64,000 nucleotides of DNA from Schistocephalus solidus (Eukaryota > Platyhelminthes > Cestoda > Diphyllobothriidea > Diphyllobothriidae). Positions 45,288-57,219 of this stretch are shown here, one piece after another (position 1 is the stretch's first letter; each line of letters opens with the position of its first letter). The position numbers and the translations under genes were made by a program. Below the pieces are notes generated by a model. That model worked only from the letters and a program-made list of their open reading frames with translations, ran no database searches and was not told where the DNA came from. Where the stretch lies: positions 62,001-126,000 of the forward strand of contig WEDG01001038.1 of the NCBI GenBank assembly GCA_017591395.1, read 5' to 3'.

Positions 45288-47508
45288 AACGATAATGGCC
45301 TCCTTCTTTTGCAAACGTGTGCAGAACACCGTCTCCTGCTGACCAACGCATTTTTTCGCCTTCCGACGCGGAAGAATGCCACGTGGATGCACCCTCGGTC
45401 ACGGCGCTGGTAGCTGCTGGACTATGTTCTCGTCCGGAGACAAGATCGACAGGACGTGCTAGTAACAAAGATGATCCGTGATGCCCATGATTGGACAGAT
45501 CACCGCCTCGTCATCCCCCCAGATGAGGCTCGGACTGCAACACCGAAGAAAGCCCCAACTTAAGAGACCACCAGGTAAGTTAAATACTATTTGTTAAATC
45601 TGCCTTCTCACTATTTTGATTTTAGCAAAGAAATAACCGAGAAACTGGAGAACATTAATGCTCCAGACAATAACGCCACCGAGGAGACACAATGGTGTCA
45701 ACGGCGAAATTTCATCCAGCCTAGCACCCTTTATTTTCTCGGACTTGCAAACAGTCAACACCAGGACTGGTTTGACGACAATGACGCCGACATCAGCAAC
45801 TTACTCGCGGAGAAGAATGGACTACACAAAGCCTAAATGGACCTTCGGACTGACGCCACCAAAGCAGCCTTCTTCAAATGCCGCCGCCTTGTACGGCAAC
45901 GGCTGCGGGAGATGCAGGACGCCAGGATGGTACGAAAAGCTAAGGAAATCCAGAGGTATGCGGACCACAATGAAATGAAAAATTTTTCAAAGCCATCAAG
46001 GCCATCTACAGCCCGTGTATTAAGGGGACCGCACCTCTGCTTAGCTCTGACGGCACAAGACTGCTGACAGAAAAATCGCAAACTCTGAAGCGCTGGGCCG
46101 AGCACTTCAGAAGTGTCCTTAATTGCTTATTAGCCATGTTCGATGCTGCCATTGACCGGCTCCCTCAACTGGACACGAACAATAACCTTGATCTGCCGCC
46201 TTCCCTACCAGAAACCATCCGGGCCGTGCAGCAGATTTTCTAGCGATAAAGCACCGGGATACGACGCAATCCCACGGGAATTCCACAAGGACGGTGGTCC
46301 CCGGCTGATGGCAGAGATCACAACACTCTTCCAGGAAATCTGGTGCGAAGGACAAGTTTCTCAGGAGATCAAAGACGTGATCATCGTCCATTTCTACAAA
46401 CGGAATGGGAACCGGCATCTCTGTGATTATCACATAGGCATCTCGTTGCTCAACATCGCCATGAAGATCTTCGCCCGTATCCTTCTCAATCGTCTGAACG
46501 GTCACATAGAGCAGGACATGCTCCCGGAAAGCCAATGTGGCTTCCGCCGACACCGCGGAACAACCGACATGATCTTTGTCGCTGGCCAGATACAAGAGAA
46601 GTGCCAAGCGATGTAAACTCACCTATTCACTACCTTCGTGGATCTGAAAAATCCTTTAACCCGATAAATCGCGATGAACTGTGGAAAAGCATGCATGAAT
46701 TCGGCTGTCCTTAGCGGTTCACGTACATGATGCGTCAGCTTCATGATGGGATGACGGCGCGCGTCAATGACAACGGGAAGGTATTCGAAGCATTCGCAGT
46801 GACCAACGGACTGAAGCAGGGCTGCGTCCTTGCATCTACTCTCTTCAGTCTCATGTTCTCTGTCATGCTAACGGAGGCCTACCGTGACGAACACCCCGGA
46901 ATCCACATCGCTTACCGAATGGGCGGCCGAATCCTCAACCAACAACGGAGGCACTTCCGCTCGCGTGTCTCCATAGCTGCCATCCGCAAACTTCGCTTCA
47001 CTGAAGACTGCGCACTCAATGCATTTACGCAAGAGGAAATGCATAGGAGCATGGACCTCTTTGCTACCGCCGGTGACAACTTCGTAATTCGCATCAACAC
47101 GCCGCCGAACACCATCTTTACTGCAGCTCACATCAATGTCAATGGCGCCCAAACTGATATCTGTGGATTCCTTCTTGTACCTGGACAGCAATATCTCCCG
47201 CAGCACAAAATTCCACGATGAGATCGTCCCATTAGAATGCTACAGCCGACCAAGCCTTCGGAAGCATGCAGTACGTGGTCTGGATTGACACGGTCTCCAC
47301 CTCAGCATCAACGCAAGATGTGTAAAGCTGTCATATTGCCAACGCTGTTGTATGGAACGCAGAAAATAAAGATCTAGCAAATGCCGGTGCGGAAGCTCAA
47401 CCACTTCCACGTCAGCTGCCTTCGCAGAATACTAAAGCTGATATGGCAAGACAGGATACCGGACACGGAAGTGTTGGAATGAACAGACCTTCTAAGCATG
47501 TTCTCTCA
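45288..47508 (+). mobile_element. LINE family S copy with complete linker and RT, 3'-truncated
   Basis: Endonuclease C-terminus (WMHPRSRRW, 45385), linker DFSKEITEKLENINAPDNNA then DWFDDNDADISNLLAEKNGL (45591-45836). Next is the block absent from the other copies: LRTDATKAAFFKCRRLVRQR (45840) and EIQRYADHNEMKNF. RT 46143-46616: APGYDAIPREFHKDGGPRLM, IWCEGQVSQEIKDVIIVHFY, YHIGISLLNIAMKIFARILL, PESQCGFRRHRGTTDMIFVA. Palm 46727-47221: RQLHDGMTARVNDNGKVFEA, TNGLKQGCVLASTLFSLMFS, catalytic RFTEDCALN (46997-47008 is FTED). The thumb is frameshifted after 47150. At about 47508 the sequence switches without a spacer into AMDHD1 copy C exon 1. Confidence 0.85.
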
Positions 47509-48955
47509 GCTCTCCGGTCACACAAAACATGTCATATCCATCAATTATGCATGGAAGTTGCTGCTTTCTGGTTACATGTACGATTTGTGATATGTTGCGT
47601 AAGAAAATTGTCATCTAAAAGGTTCAAAAAGAAACGTTTTTCTTGTTATTTCTTTCCTGATTTTTGAAAAAATAAACACTTATAAAGGATACTGTTATAT
47701 ACAATGAAAAATTATTAACATTTCTGATGTCATCATGTTACGGACCTCTGTCAATTCAACTAGGAACTTACTGACGGACAATGGTAGAAAACACTAAAGA
47801 CTTTATTATATCAGGTAGGAAAAAGATAAATATACCAATCTGCTAAATACCGCGTCCGTAAAAGTCGTTTCTGCCTCTTATGTAAGAGAGACACCGGCCG
47901 GTAGTAAACCAATATCAAAAGCAGTCAGATTTTGGCTTTTGTATTTGTTTTTTTAATTGTCCTGTTTTCTATATAGAATTTTATTTGAAGCCCGCTTAGG
48001 GAAGCACATAAAACTTATGTTTACGCGAGTATACATATATGTGCTTTAGAGAGAACGTGTGAAATATCTTAAATATATATCTTTTCTTGAGATTTCTGTG
48101 AATAATTACGACTATTTTCAGTAAAAAACACAAATTGTATGAAATTCTATAATCCCTCTTCGTCTAAAATTCTAGGTTTATACAGTTTTAAAATGCGTAT
48201 GTAATCTGTAGATTAATATGCCGAAATCGGCAGCATGGAGGGCAAGAACTTTAGAGTACAGCTCTGTGTCGTCTCAACCTATACACAAAAATGAACGTTT
48301 AAAATGTTTCCATTTTGGTCTCCGTGTTAAAGCAATCATGGTAAAGTAACGTAATACAACAACAAATCCAAATGACAAATGCAAGTTGCATAAATATACC
48401 ACTCAGGTAGGTCATGTGTACAATTGCCGGAAATTGTATATAAAAACAAAATTCAATTGACTTTGGTCAAATTGACAAACCTTTCATTTTATCATATTTT
48501 TGTGATTTTCCTCTGATAAATTTTCCGAAGATAAGTTGGTCAACCACTAGCACGTGCACAGCGATAGGCTTTGACTTCTATATATTTAACCTGGCTCTCG
48601 AAATTTTACCACAGGGCTTCTATGCTTTCTATGTTTTCCGTGTTGCATTCCATTGTAGGATAGCTTTCCTTATAACGTTCAAATTGAATCATTTTATGTT
48701 TTAAAAATTGTAGCGGTTTAAATTATAGATAGTTAGTCGAAACGTGAGTAAAATTCCGCCACTCTAGATTATATTTGCCAGCAGCAATTAGGACGATTAT
48801 GGTTCATGTGTAGAAGGTAGCGATTACAATCATTAAATAGAAGAAAAAAAATATTTCGAATGCATTTTTAAAAAAATAAGGCTAGAATTGCGTTGTAGCA
48901 CTCTTCTGATATCGTCACTGACAAACCAGCGCAGTACACTCCTGTACGCACGTGA
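47509..48955 (-). pseudogene. AMDHD1: Imidazolonepropionase copy C: partial exon 1 and 5' flank
   Basis: Minus strand. The exon 1 remnant 47614 to about 47509 reads MTIFLRNISQIVHVTRKQQL, then PCIIDGYDMFCVTGE, with the AG acceptor directly before ATG intact. The exon is cut inside after VTGE by retrotransposon family S. The upstream flank 47615-48955 is nearly identical to 62602-63870. No downstream exon exists within the window, so this copy cannot encode the enzyme. Confidence 0.85.
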
Positions 48956-49345
48956 TTGAACCTCAGAAAATTTTGTCTCAGCCAACGAGTGGTACGACCT
49001 TGGAACTCGTTACCAAGCTAGACGGTTAACTCTGACAGCATTACTTATTTTAAAAGAAGGCTTGATGGCATTATATTTGACAAAAGACGACTTTCACAAC
49101 ATGAGTACTTAAAACAAGCCTTTTAAAATCTTTCGGGCTCTACTTTTCTTCCACAATGTTTCGCCTATGGCTGTGAAAACGCATTTGAAGTTATGTTATG
49201 CTTTGACTCAAACATTTTTAAATGTACACCATTTTATATTGACTGTACACATGCAATTATAACGTGACATTAATAGGGTCATCAAGGGCAATGCCTGTAA
49301 CCCTTCAAAAATATACAAAAAATACATATATATTCACGACCAGAA
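48956..49345 (+). mobile_element. 5'-truncated CR1-like LINE 3' end inserted in copies B and C
   Basis: Reads TRLNLRKFCLSQRVVRPWNS (the ORF2 C-terminal block) with frameshift, then ITYFKRRLDGIIFDKRRLSQ, then untranslated sequence ending GGGTCATCAAGGGCAATGCC at 49276-49295 and CCCTTCAAAAATATAC. The same insertion begins at 63930 in copy B and runs off the window. Copy A lacks it: its flank passes directly from CTTCTGTACG to the family R LINE. Confidence 0.75.
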
Positions 49346-51660
49346 AATGTGGCTCAGTTGGACTCCAGGTGGCTTGATTACTGGTTCTTGATAAGTAAAG
49401 AAACAAATTGCATTTTGAACCCACACAGTGCTCCAAATCTGACTTAAGGATCCTCTCCATGACCATACCGACGATGCATGTCATGCTAATCGGCCTGTTA
49501 TTTATCCCCGACACGTTGATAACACGTAAATTTATGAGAGTAATAGGCGGCAGCTTACAATCGCCGGCAGTGTTCCAGAGAAAAAATGAATTTTGAAAGA
49601 GCACTGACGGATGCAGGGGAAGTTCACTGGGGAGTCTTTCGAGAAGATTGAGTGAAATTTCGTCCAGTCCTAGCAATATCGACTTCCTCACTTCCTTTTA
49701 TAACCCTAGGATAGGAAGTTCTGAAAACAGTATATGACTGATGCTTGGAGTGTGCAGTTCGTCTGAGTAGGGCCGAAGAAACCTCGCGTTGTTTTTGCAA
49801 ACTGACTGGAAAGATATGACAAGTAATTTCGCCATAATTTATGCTTCCTGTTCATCTTATTGTTTCGGTTTGTGAAAACGCCACCGAGATCACCTGCTCT
49901 GGTGAAAATTTGTATGTAGGCACTGATTTTCAATGAATTTCAGAAGAGCATTCCTAAACAACTCCCTGTTATCGCTCAACTAACCCAAACATTAGCGTCC
50001 AATTGAGGTCCATTAAATCAGCTTTCATCCGATTAACGTTACCTCGCAAATCTTCATGCTTATTTTTGTCTACAATATGAAACACGGGGAATAATTTCTC
50101 GTCACACATAAGCGCTATGCCGTCAATTTGACCGAAAGGGTCATGGAGGTAACCTCATCGATGTTGTCCGATGTTTTCGAGAAAACCGGGTCGAAGCAGT
50201 TAGCCCTTTACATTTCACACATTCTTGTTGCAAGCAGGACATGTTATGCGAGGACTGGCTCCAGGGTTTATCCAGAAAACTATAGTCTAAAGTCGATTTC
50301 AGCAATGAGGATTTAACAGTCGTCCAGTCAATTCCCGGTTTGTCGTATTCACCCATATTCTTGACATAAGCTGGAATGTATAATTTTTAGATTGTTTGAA
50401 AAGATTAATGTCTGCAATTCAACCCATTGCAGGTGACTGATAAATAATAAATAAATAAATACACTGATAGCCAAGAACCTCGATGGTCAACTATACAGCA
50501 TTTATGCTGCACGCAAACATGGTTGCTTTCTCAGAAACTAGGAGGACTTTTTTGACACACACGAGTATTCCAACACCTCTTCGGTTTTCTCTGTCCCCCG
50601 ATATATTAAGTCTATTTAAATGTTTTTTTAACTAGATTAAATACTCCAAAACATTTAGGTTTCGGTTACTGTTATCACATCCGGAGACATTTTGGTACGG
50701 CAAAGTATTGAATCATCAAGCTTACATAAAAGGCTTGGGCATTTGTATATAAGAACTTTAATATTGCGCCAGCCAAATGTCCAGTTGCGTTTTTCGCTGT
50801 TATGCTGCGTTCTGCGTCCATTTGGTTGCCAATCCAGTAGGCCTGTTCCATTAATCGATTAGTTTTTTCAGCTTAAGTCTGTTTGCTCAAAACATTGGGC
50901 ATTACTTGCATAGTTCTCGACTTCATTGTTTGCTCTTCAGCAAGAATTCGAGAGGTCACGGTCATGGTGTTCATCTGTTTTCTTCACTTCTTTTGCCGAT
51001 CTGGAATAATTTCAGAGTTTTTATTTCCACATCTGGCTAGAGAAGCTATTAACGGAGACCATCAAATGAATCGAGGTACTGTGTGACATAGTTTAAAGGT
51101 CAGACTGCAATTGATTCTTCGAATTTGAATCAGTTCACCTTGCTGTTATTTTTTTTCTTAATCAACTTATATTTTCCTATGCAGAAAAAACATACGTAGG
51201 CGTTTTCGTCCCATCCTTATTCCTACTACCATGGTAAAATGTTCACGACCACGATGGGTTGCTCCGTTTTGTAACCCCGGGATAATTTTTACGGTCAACG
51301 ATGAATTATCATTCTCAGAGGATGATCTTCAAAGTGTTTTCATTTTGGCTCTATGTGAGCTGTGAAAATCTCGCAACTAATCGCACCTACCGTGCCTTGT
51401 TATGATGGCATTCGCGATCTTTTGGCGTGCGTTCTTGCAAATGCCATCAACGGAATGTTTACGAGCGTGGCGTGTTACCATTGTTTTGGCTGCCTTGTCG
51501 ATTGTCTCTGAAACCAGCAAAGGATATCGTGGTCAAGTCTATGGCCCTTCGGAAATGACCTTCGTGACTTCTACGGTCCTTACTTAGTTTGGTTTCCTAA
51601 CATCCTGGTGATGCCCGCGATAATCTACTTGGTCAAGAAACCCTTCCGGTTGCTCCTGTC
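49340..51660 (-). mobile_element. LINE family R, endonuclease and RT, copy next to AMDHD1 copy C
   Basis: Minus strand. Upstream part 51660-50800 aligns with 8170-7320 of the copy beside AMDHD1 A. Endonuclease N-terminus at 50790-50460 (LSPDVITVTET-like, here MSPDVITVTE); middle at 50356-50030 (KPGIDWTTVKSSLLKSTLDY, SKTSDNIDEVTSM-like). Linker at 49930-49706. RT start at 49691-49400 (LLGLDEISLNLLERLPSELP, NNRPISMTCIVGMVMERILK). An AAATA microsatellite interrupts it at 50431-50460. Frameshifts and stops throughout; palm catalytic region absent. Confidence 0.75.
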
Positions 51661-51664
51661 GGTT

Positions 51665-52790
51665 TTTTCAGTTCATTTCAGATTCAGTTACGCGCATTTT
51701 CCTAGTACTCAAAGGAAATAGACTAAGGTTATTAGCAGAACTTATATGGCAATAAACCTTGTCCCCTTACTAATTTAGTGCTTCGGCGCTGTACTCCTTC
51801 ATTCAGGTCGTAATCCTGCTGCATCCGCAGTCTTTTGGCCTGGATTGCGTATTAAATGTGCTACCTCATGAACGTACCGATGACATTAGAAAAGCAATCT
51901 TTGTCGAAAACTGTACACGTCCTCGTGATATCGTATTTCATTGAATATGCCACTTAAGCCACCTTGTAACATTGAGAAGATGGCTTTAGGTTGCCTGTAA
52001 TTCAAACGCCGATATCTTTCTTTGTTTCTGCTCCTCGGAGTGGTGTTCGGTTCACATAGTATGATCGCGTATAAGGGACCGAATTTCGATTTCCTAGACG
52101 CAGCAAGGTTAATTTAGTCAGAGTTGAAGGACAGGAGCTATCTGCAGACCACGCGTACAGTTGACGAAGATTTTTTTGGAAGTTGCCTTCGTCGGCACCC
52201 CTGTGGAGAATTATTCATATTTTTATATCATCCGCATACATACCACACTCACAGTCCAACTCACGTACGCAATCATTAGCGAAAAGGAGAAAGAGGGTCA
52301 GATCGAAAACTGAACCTTTTGGGACACTGCTCTCTATGACTGTGCGCTTTGATCACTCTCCGCCTACACATACAACTTGTGAACGGCTGATGAGGAAAAA
52401 CTTGATTCACGTAAGAATTTAGCCTATGTTAGCCATCACTCTCTAATTGTACAGGGGTTTTTGGAGTGGAATTCTATTAAATTCCTTCCGAAAATCAATG
52501 AAAGACCACATGCACAGTGTCTTCCCGGGCTGGAAGATTTATATTCCTTCACGTTTATTCAGTTCTGCAACAATCGCCTCTTCTCGAAACAGAATATCCG
52601 GAATAATTGGCGCTACCATCGTCTCGTAAATAAGTCGAATGAAAAAAAACTGAGAAAAAGTTTCAGCTTTCCATTTTACTTTCTGATGTTTGCAAACCAT
52701 CATCGTTCCTCGTATCGGGAATAAGGTTCCAGTTATGCGGGCTCCTTCTTAAGTTGCCGTCGAGCTACTTGAGGCTTTCAACTGCTCGGC
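51665..52790 (-). mobile_element. LINE family P: RT with intact YADD box, truncated
   Basis: Minus strand. Pre-palm remnants at 52790-52500. Palm: RELDCECGMYADDIKIWIIL (YADD at 52227-52238) with LFLLFANDC just before it. Thumb: EGNFQKNLRQLYAWSAD, ETKKDIGV, CFSNVIGTFMR, AIQARRLRMQQDYD. The 3' edge at 51665 carries the family terminus (CAGTTCATTTCAG). Frameshifts separate the blocks, but the catalytic box is the only unaltered one found in this window. Confidence 0.75.
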
Positions 52791-52959
52791 TGAGCAACGC
52801 ACGCTCAAAATTCAGCCTTCTTTCAAAAATGAAACCCGGTTCATTGTTCCTAGGAACTTTGTATGCTTTAAGGGTTGCAGGTTCGTTTGTTCCGCAACCC
52901 TTACTTTTTGAGTCTTCGTTTTTAAGTTTATCTCTGTTTTTACATCTTTGTTTTTTATT

Positions 52960-54045
52960 TTATTTATTTATTGCCAGTTTACAGGCAAGGTCAAAAATAA
53001 TATACAGTAGAGGGTCAAGCTGACAGTGAAAAAACTCCTGATCGTTGTTTCAGGTGTAAATTGCAAAACCGCTGTCTCTAGATTGTAGCACATGATCGAA
53101 GAAAGAGAGCTGGCAAGTGTCACAATACCTTTTTTCGCGAAAACCATGCTGAGCCGCATTAAGTAGGTTATTTTCTCTTAGGTGACACATCATCTTGTCT
53201 TTGAGCAAGGTCTCGAAGATCTTCGAGACTGCTGGATGTGTATTAATCGGCCGTGTTTCAGAATAGACAGTATGTGCGATTCCTTCCATAAAATAGGGAA
53301 AGTCTCACTTTCAAGAGCAAGATTAAATATCTTATACAGAAGGGACGGAAAAATATCGTTTGCATCCGCCTTTAGAACGCTGACCGGGACGTCATCTGGT
53401 CCCGGACTGTATGATTGACGAAAACGCCGAATGGCTACGGTCACGTCCTAGAGGGTAAAAGTTATGGTTTCGAGGACGTTACCGGCCCAAAGCCGGATGT
53501 CAGGAAAGGGGGCGACAGTATTTTCACTAAACGTTCTAGAATAGAAAGCATTGGAAGCTATCAGCAGGCAACTTAGCGTCAGCTATTGGGTTTCCTAAGG
53601 CATCTCGAAGTACGGGGTGCTGCGTTTTTCTCTGCGCTTTTACTGTGCGCGAAAAGAGCTTCGAAACATTTAACGAAGGGTTGTCGGCAAAGGTAACCTC
53701 ATCGGCTTGTCGTTTTTCGTCAGACAGCCTCTTAGCCTCTTCAAAGATTTGCTGGATCAAGGGCAGGACGGAGGTGTCGTTTTGTAGATGAAAACGACGG
53801 GAGAGTCTACGCAGTCTACGGTGGAATGATAAAGGGAGATAGACTTCATCCTTGACATTAATTATTTTCTTACGGGAAACAAAACGAGAAATGAGTGGAC
53901 CTAGAACTTTGTAAAAAGTATCAGTACAAACATTCACATCCGAACATACAAAGAAGTTAGTCCAGTCGTGGGAATTTAGGTGTGTTAGCAATTCCCTCAT
54001 ACTTGCTGATCTGAAATCACGTGAAATCATGTGGTGTATTTCCTA
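52960..54045 (-). mobile_element. LINE family Q, linker and RT N-terminus
   Basis: Minus strand. 54030-53536 is one 164-codon frame: LLTHLNSHDWTNFFVCSDVN, KVLGPLISRFVSRKKIINVK, DEVYLPLSFHRRLRRLSRRF, PSLNVSKLFSRTVKAQRKTQ, HPVLRDALGNPIADAK. RT: FRQSYSPGPDDVPVSVLKAD then FPSLLYKIFNLALESETFPI (53444-53190), and SKIFETLLKDKMMCHLRENN then LLNAAQHGFREKRYCDTCQL (53289-53050). The palm end is missing. It is the best coding copy of family Q and defines its linker. Confidence 0.85.
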
Positions 54046-54049
54046 TCCT

Positions 54050-54975
54050 AGGCTTTAAGACTGACCATTGGTTATAAATTAGACGCAACAGATGCCCCTT
54101 CTTAAGCCTGATGCAAATGATATATTTCCGTCCCTTCTGTGTACGATATTAAATCTTGCTATTGAAGGCGAAATCTTCCCTATTATATGGTGAAGGAACA
54201 ATCTACGTCATCTGACGACTTTTAGCCTCGATGATCTTGGAGATCTTGAGCAAAGATAAGCTGATGCGTCAACTAACATAGAATAACCGAATTTATGCGG
54301 CTCAGCATCGTCCCTCGCAAAAACGATCTTGAAACACCTGCCAGCTCTCTTTCTTTGTAGATGCACTACCATCTAGACACAGCGCTTTTGCCCTTTACCT
54401 TGTTTATTTCAATTTCACTAAGGCTACAGCTGAAACTTGCCTCCTTCGGTATAGGGAACAAGCTTCTGAACTTAATAGGTTTATTGATTTGGCACTGCTT
54501 GGGCGCCGTCAATAATATCCTCTTATTTGGATGCACGCACACATCGAGTGAAGATTACTCATTTTATCTCCAACCGCACACATTTGGGGAGTGGATTTAT
54601 TCAGGGAAGCGTGCTTGGTCCATTCTGATGGCGTTCACGGATATCTGAACTCTCTGCTAGGCTTCATGCTGAGGGCAACATTGCTGGCTCTGTAGTCCAT
54701 TATCGGCTAATTTTTCAGTCGACAGCAAGCAACCGTTCGCCTACACACCTTTATCTGCTGCAGTTTGCTGGATCTATATCATTGAAGCGAGACCGAATAC
54801 ACAGTGCTCCTGTGCCAACCCTTCCCCGTCCCAAACTTTAATTATTCACTGAGCTGCAGTTTTTTCCCCTGAAAACATTTGAAAGAACGATCAGTATTTT
54901 TTTCCCCTGCCAGCTCTATCGTCTACTGTATATCTCTTTTGACCTTGCCAATAAACTGGCAATGACTAAATAAAT
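54050..54975 (+). mobile_element. LINE family Q, second fragment, opposite orientation, with 3' tail
   Basis: Plus strand from about 54085: KPDANDIFPSLLCTILNLAI, then AAQHRPSQKRS, CQLSFFVDALPS, YFNF(T)KA remnants (54190-54430), GVDLFREACLVH (a frameshifted GVPQGSVLGP block, about 54590-54620). The 3' untranslated segment 54718-54965 resembles 27067-27330 and ends in an (AAATA)n tail at 54969-54990. It faces the minus-strand family Q copy at 54045 head to head. Confidence 0.7.
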
Positions 54976-54984
54976 AAATAAAAT

Positions 54985-55150
54985 AAATGTGTATGATACA
55001 TTTTTATACCCTTAAAGACCTGTGTTGCCCTCCTATGAACCCTTTTCAGTAGCTTGTAATCTTTTTTCAACCACAGTTGTAACGCATGAACTCCATGTTC
55101 CAGGTGTGGATGGCGTGCACATGTTAAAACACCTTTGTTTCGTTGATCGT
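54985..55150 (-). mobile_element. CR1-like RT thumb fragment
   Basis: The minus strand reads CARHPHLEHGVHALQLWLKK, then DYKLLKRVHRRATQVFKG, the thumb block of CR1/Jockey RTs (PxLEYxxQxW, VQRRATK). Confidence 0.6.
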
Positions 55151-55229
55151 TACCATCATTAGAAGTTCAATCTTACTGTTGAAATGTCCAGGCTTCACTT
55201 TCATTGTCGATTCAAATGGGAAATAGCTG

Positions 55230-55930
55230 CCCTAAGAACACTTTGTTGACTTCATCGCACTCAATTTAAGGAGCTTTCGTTTGCGAGCGATGATTAACCT
55301 ATCGGTCAATCTTCGCAACCGCTTATTTGACCCTTCCTCTTGTCAACCATCATTGCCAACTTTTGATAACCTTGATGCAATCTTCCGTTGTTGCGACCCT
55401 GACGATTCTCCCCGTCAACTGTTGCTGGTCGTAACTGGTTCTGCTGTTTTCGTCACCTTGTTGGTGGACTATGCACTAAGCAAGTCACATCTCGGTGATG
55501 ATCTCATGACCTCTACTGTCCCCTCTTCGTTTTGACCCTGCTGCCTACGATAAGCTTCTCCTATCTCATCTCCACGATGGTTTGTAAGTAGTAGCCCTGG
55601 CTGTTATATGATCTCTCCCATGACAAAGAGCGTTCCGAACCCTCACACGGTGGCATCAACATCATGGTCCTATTTCACCGCAATGAAATTATCCTATCAA
55701 TTCTCATTAATAATTCTTTAAGTAAGCAGTTATTTTCCGAGTTGTTTGTAAAAAACATTGGGGGCTCGCTAAAATCTGCTCCGATTAAACCGCAGGAGTG
55801 TTTTTCACTGCTTATTTCCTAGTTCACCATGATATTACTCAAATCTGATGTTCATATGGTAATTCAAACGAGGCAGGCAGTATCCATTTTGTATTTATTT
55901 ATACCATGGTAGTATGTTTGTAATGTATAT
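55230..55930 (+). mobile_element. Repeat family T, plus-strand copy with ORF remnant
   Basis: The frame 55281-55535 reads LPTFDNLDAIFRCCDPDDSP, RQLLLVVTG, LLVDYALSKSHLGDDLMTST. The inverted copy at 61990-61766 keeps LPTLDNLDTFLRICNPDDSL in the same register, so the protein reading is real, but I do not recognise it. The untranslated part 55540-55930 aligns with 29230-29670 and 61765-61345. Confidence 0.6.
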
Positions 55931-57130
55931 TTTTGTATACTCCAAAGGGTTACAGGCATTGCCCTTGATGACCAAATTAATTTCAACCTATCATTGTATG
56001 TGTACAGTCAATATAAAAATATTGTGTACATTTTAAAATGTTTGAGTCAAAGCATAACGTAACTTCAAATGCGTGTTCACAGCGATATGCGAAACATTGT
56101 CGAAGAAAATTTGAAACCGAAAGATTTTAAAAGGCTGCTTTTAAGTTACCATGTTGTGAGAGTCATCTTTTGTCAAATATTATGCCATCAAGCCTTCTTT
56201 TTTTTAAATCAGGAATGCTGTTATAGGTAACCGTCTCGGTTGGTAACGAGTGCCAAGCTCGAAACACTCTTTGGCTGAAAAAAACTTTCTGAGGTTCAAT
56301 CGCGTGCGTTCGCTATTGACCTTGTAAGGATAAATAGGTTGATTGATTTGGCACTGCTTGGGCGCCGTCAACCCCTTAGAACACAGGAAAAACCTAAAAC
56401 AAACTCCTCTTTTCATTAACAACTCTTGCTTTGGTTTTTGTATGCTTAAAAAGCAGTGTTCGAAATGAAGAGTTTGTTTTAAGTAAAAAAACCTGTTTTC
56501 CAAGGTTCGGAAATAGCAAAATTTGAAGTTAAAAGAGCTTTACAGAATGGGAATGAATGTATCAGGTAAGAATTGTTAGAGTCAAGACTAGTCTGTTATT
56601 GACGTTTCAGAGTATTAATTCGACAGAGGCAGAAACCTCTGCGGTCGATTCGAAGGGATAAGTACCTTCAATCAGATGCGAGCGCAGTCAATATCAGATG
56701 CGAGCGCAGTCAATGACCATGCAGTAGAGGTGTGCAGGTAAACTTGAAAAAAACGTCCGATCTCAGGGAGAAATCATGGCCCCAGATAATCTGGAATGTC
56801 CAATGCAGGCTTCACCGTAACTGCCTAGAGGAAATAGGTCAAGCTTTTTCAATCTGTCTTCGTATGGTTAAGTCTTAAAACCCTCGACCATCTTCGTTGC
56901 TCTCCGTCGCACCTGGCTCATTAGCAGTCAGCATCCAGTCATACACAATCCCAAGTGAGGAGCAACTGGGATTCGATGATCGTTGAGCGTCATTCCCTCA
57001 CAGCCCACATTAACCATACCACATATGTTACCGCTTCTAACCCAAACTTTAACCATAAGCTTCCTTACCACAGACATTACATAAGTTTGAACCTTGTCCT
57101 TCCAACATGTCGCTAGCCTCAACGCTACAC
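55931..57130 (-). mobile_element. CR1-like LINE 3' half, fragmented
   Basis: Minus strand. Thumb at about 56910-56830 (VRRRATKMVEGFKT, PYEDRLKKLDLFPL), C-terminus at 56340-56230 (NSERTRLNLRKFFSAKECFE, a frameshifted FFSQRVFRAWHSLP), 3' untranslated region to 55945 with AAGGGTTACAGGCATTGCCC. A perfect 22-bp tandem duplication lies at 56671-56714 (ATCAGATGCGAGCGCAGTCA start). Region 56930-57130 has an open frame (GNICGMVNVGCEGMTLNDHR) that I do not recognise. Confidence 0.6.
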
Positions 57131-57219
57131 CAAACCTCTCCTGGAATTGGGTGCGAGACCACCTGCAATTCGGCGATACTTATAAACGTGCCCTACAGAA
57201 TTTAAAAATGGAGTCTTAC

